Source of the DNA: Streptomyces sp. DH41 | Lineage (GTDB): Bacteria; Actinomycetota; Actinomycetes; Streptomycetales; Streptomycetaceae | Length of the DNA: 64,000 bases | NCBI RefSeq assembly: GCF_029813785.1 | Contig: NZ_JARVKY010000004.1 | Coordinates: 372,001-436,000 of the forward strand | Direction of reading: 5' to 3' | In this document: one piece after another, positions 63,931 through 64,000 of the stretch | Layout: each line of letters opens with the position of its first letter | How positions within the stretch are numbered: position 1 is the first letter of the stretch | Notes under the pieces: generated by a model | Database searches by the model: none | What the model saw: only the letters and a program-made list of their open reading frames with translations | What the model was told of the DNA's origin: nothing | Position numbers and translations under genes: made by a program

Positions 63931-64000
63931 TCAGCGCAGCGGGAGGCGCGCGTACACCGTCTTTCCCGTCGCGCGGGGCTTGGTGATGACCTCGTCGCAC
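63931..64000 (-). CDS. C-terminal end of a probable ATP-binding (HATPase_c) regulator, partial
   Basis: Only the last 22 residues and stop lie in the window; they read DEVITKPRATGKTVYARLPLR, which fits the closing strand of histidine-kinase-like anti-sigma ATPases. The gene runs beyond the window. Its placement 6 bp from the STAS gene supports an anti-sigma/anti-anti-sigma pairing. Confidence 0.55.
   Translation of the reverse strand, partial: CDEVITKPRATGKTVYARLPLR

Overview
This 64 kb window is high-GC actinobacterial DNA, almost certainly a Streptomyces chromosome. GC is near 72 % with strong third-position G/C bias, GTG starts are frequent, ATGA/GTGA stop-start overlaps are common, and families typical of the genus are present (gvpOAFGYZJLSK, CatB-type catalase with a sigma-B promoter, TerD, DUF1996 cell-wall protein, a CebR box, many TetR regulators). 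From memory, gene content and order recall the SCO0600-SCO0675 part of S. coelicolor; this was not checked. No rRNA, tRNA, CRISPR array, transposase or prophage gene was seen.

Layout. 0.1-8.3 kb: amidotransferase, SGNH esterase, TetR, FBP zinc protein, DUF488, two coiled-coil/basic proteins with a small lipoprotein between them, a DMT-type membrane protein and a GntR regulator. 8.3-12.1 kb: a TauE/SafE permease, a 10-copy 7-bp tandem repeat, then an arginine/ornithine-type antiporter and arginine deiminase. 13.1-17.9 kb: phosphoketolase translationally coupled to a GH65 disaccharide phosphorylase. 18.2-21.4 kb: a persulfide/sulfide detoxification island (CstB-like dioxygenase-rhodanese, TauE/SafE permease, CstR-like repressor, rhodanese-DUF2892 protein) with three matching operators. 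21.4-23.9 kb: TetR plus MFS efflux pump. 23.9-26.1 kb: PCu(A)C-like lipoprotein divergent from a SigK-type sigma factor and its anti-sigma factor. 26.4-28.3 kb: PLD-family phosphatidyltransferase and a flavodoxin-like reductase. 28.4-31.6 kb: a vitamin B12 ABC importer behind a cobalamin riboswitch. 31.7-34.9 kb: fasciclin lipoprotein, M56 peptidase/BlaI pair, TerD.

34.9-40.9 kb holds a TPR protein, an AA10 polysaccharide monooxygenase with a perfect CebR operator, a sortase-anchored DUF1996 protein, and an alcohol dehydrogenase divergent from a TetR gene. 41.8-47.9 kb: a methyltransferase and the ten-gene gas-vesicle cluster. 48-55.4 kb: a DeoR/LacI-hybrid regulator followed by a CUT1 sugar importer, a D-2-hydroxyacid dehydrogenase and a DUF2264 protein, probably a catabolic unit for an acidic (uronic-type) saccharide. 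55.5-64 kb: a small secreted protein, catalase, a lipid kinase, an alkyl-DHAP-synthase-like flavoprotein divergent from a TetR-glpD pair, a small cytosolic protein, a STAS anti-anti-sigma factor and the 3' end of a probable ATP-binding anti-sigma gene.

The most notable new-looking points are the persulfide island with its shared ATACCC-N4-GGGTAW operators, the mutually exclusive hairpins at 21.4 kb, the three-enzyme glycerol-phosphate/ether-lipid neighbourhood at 58-63 kb, the ABC/DUF2264 sugar locus, and the CebR-controlled monooxygenase. All functions are inferred from sequence; no database search was run.
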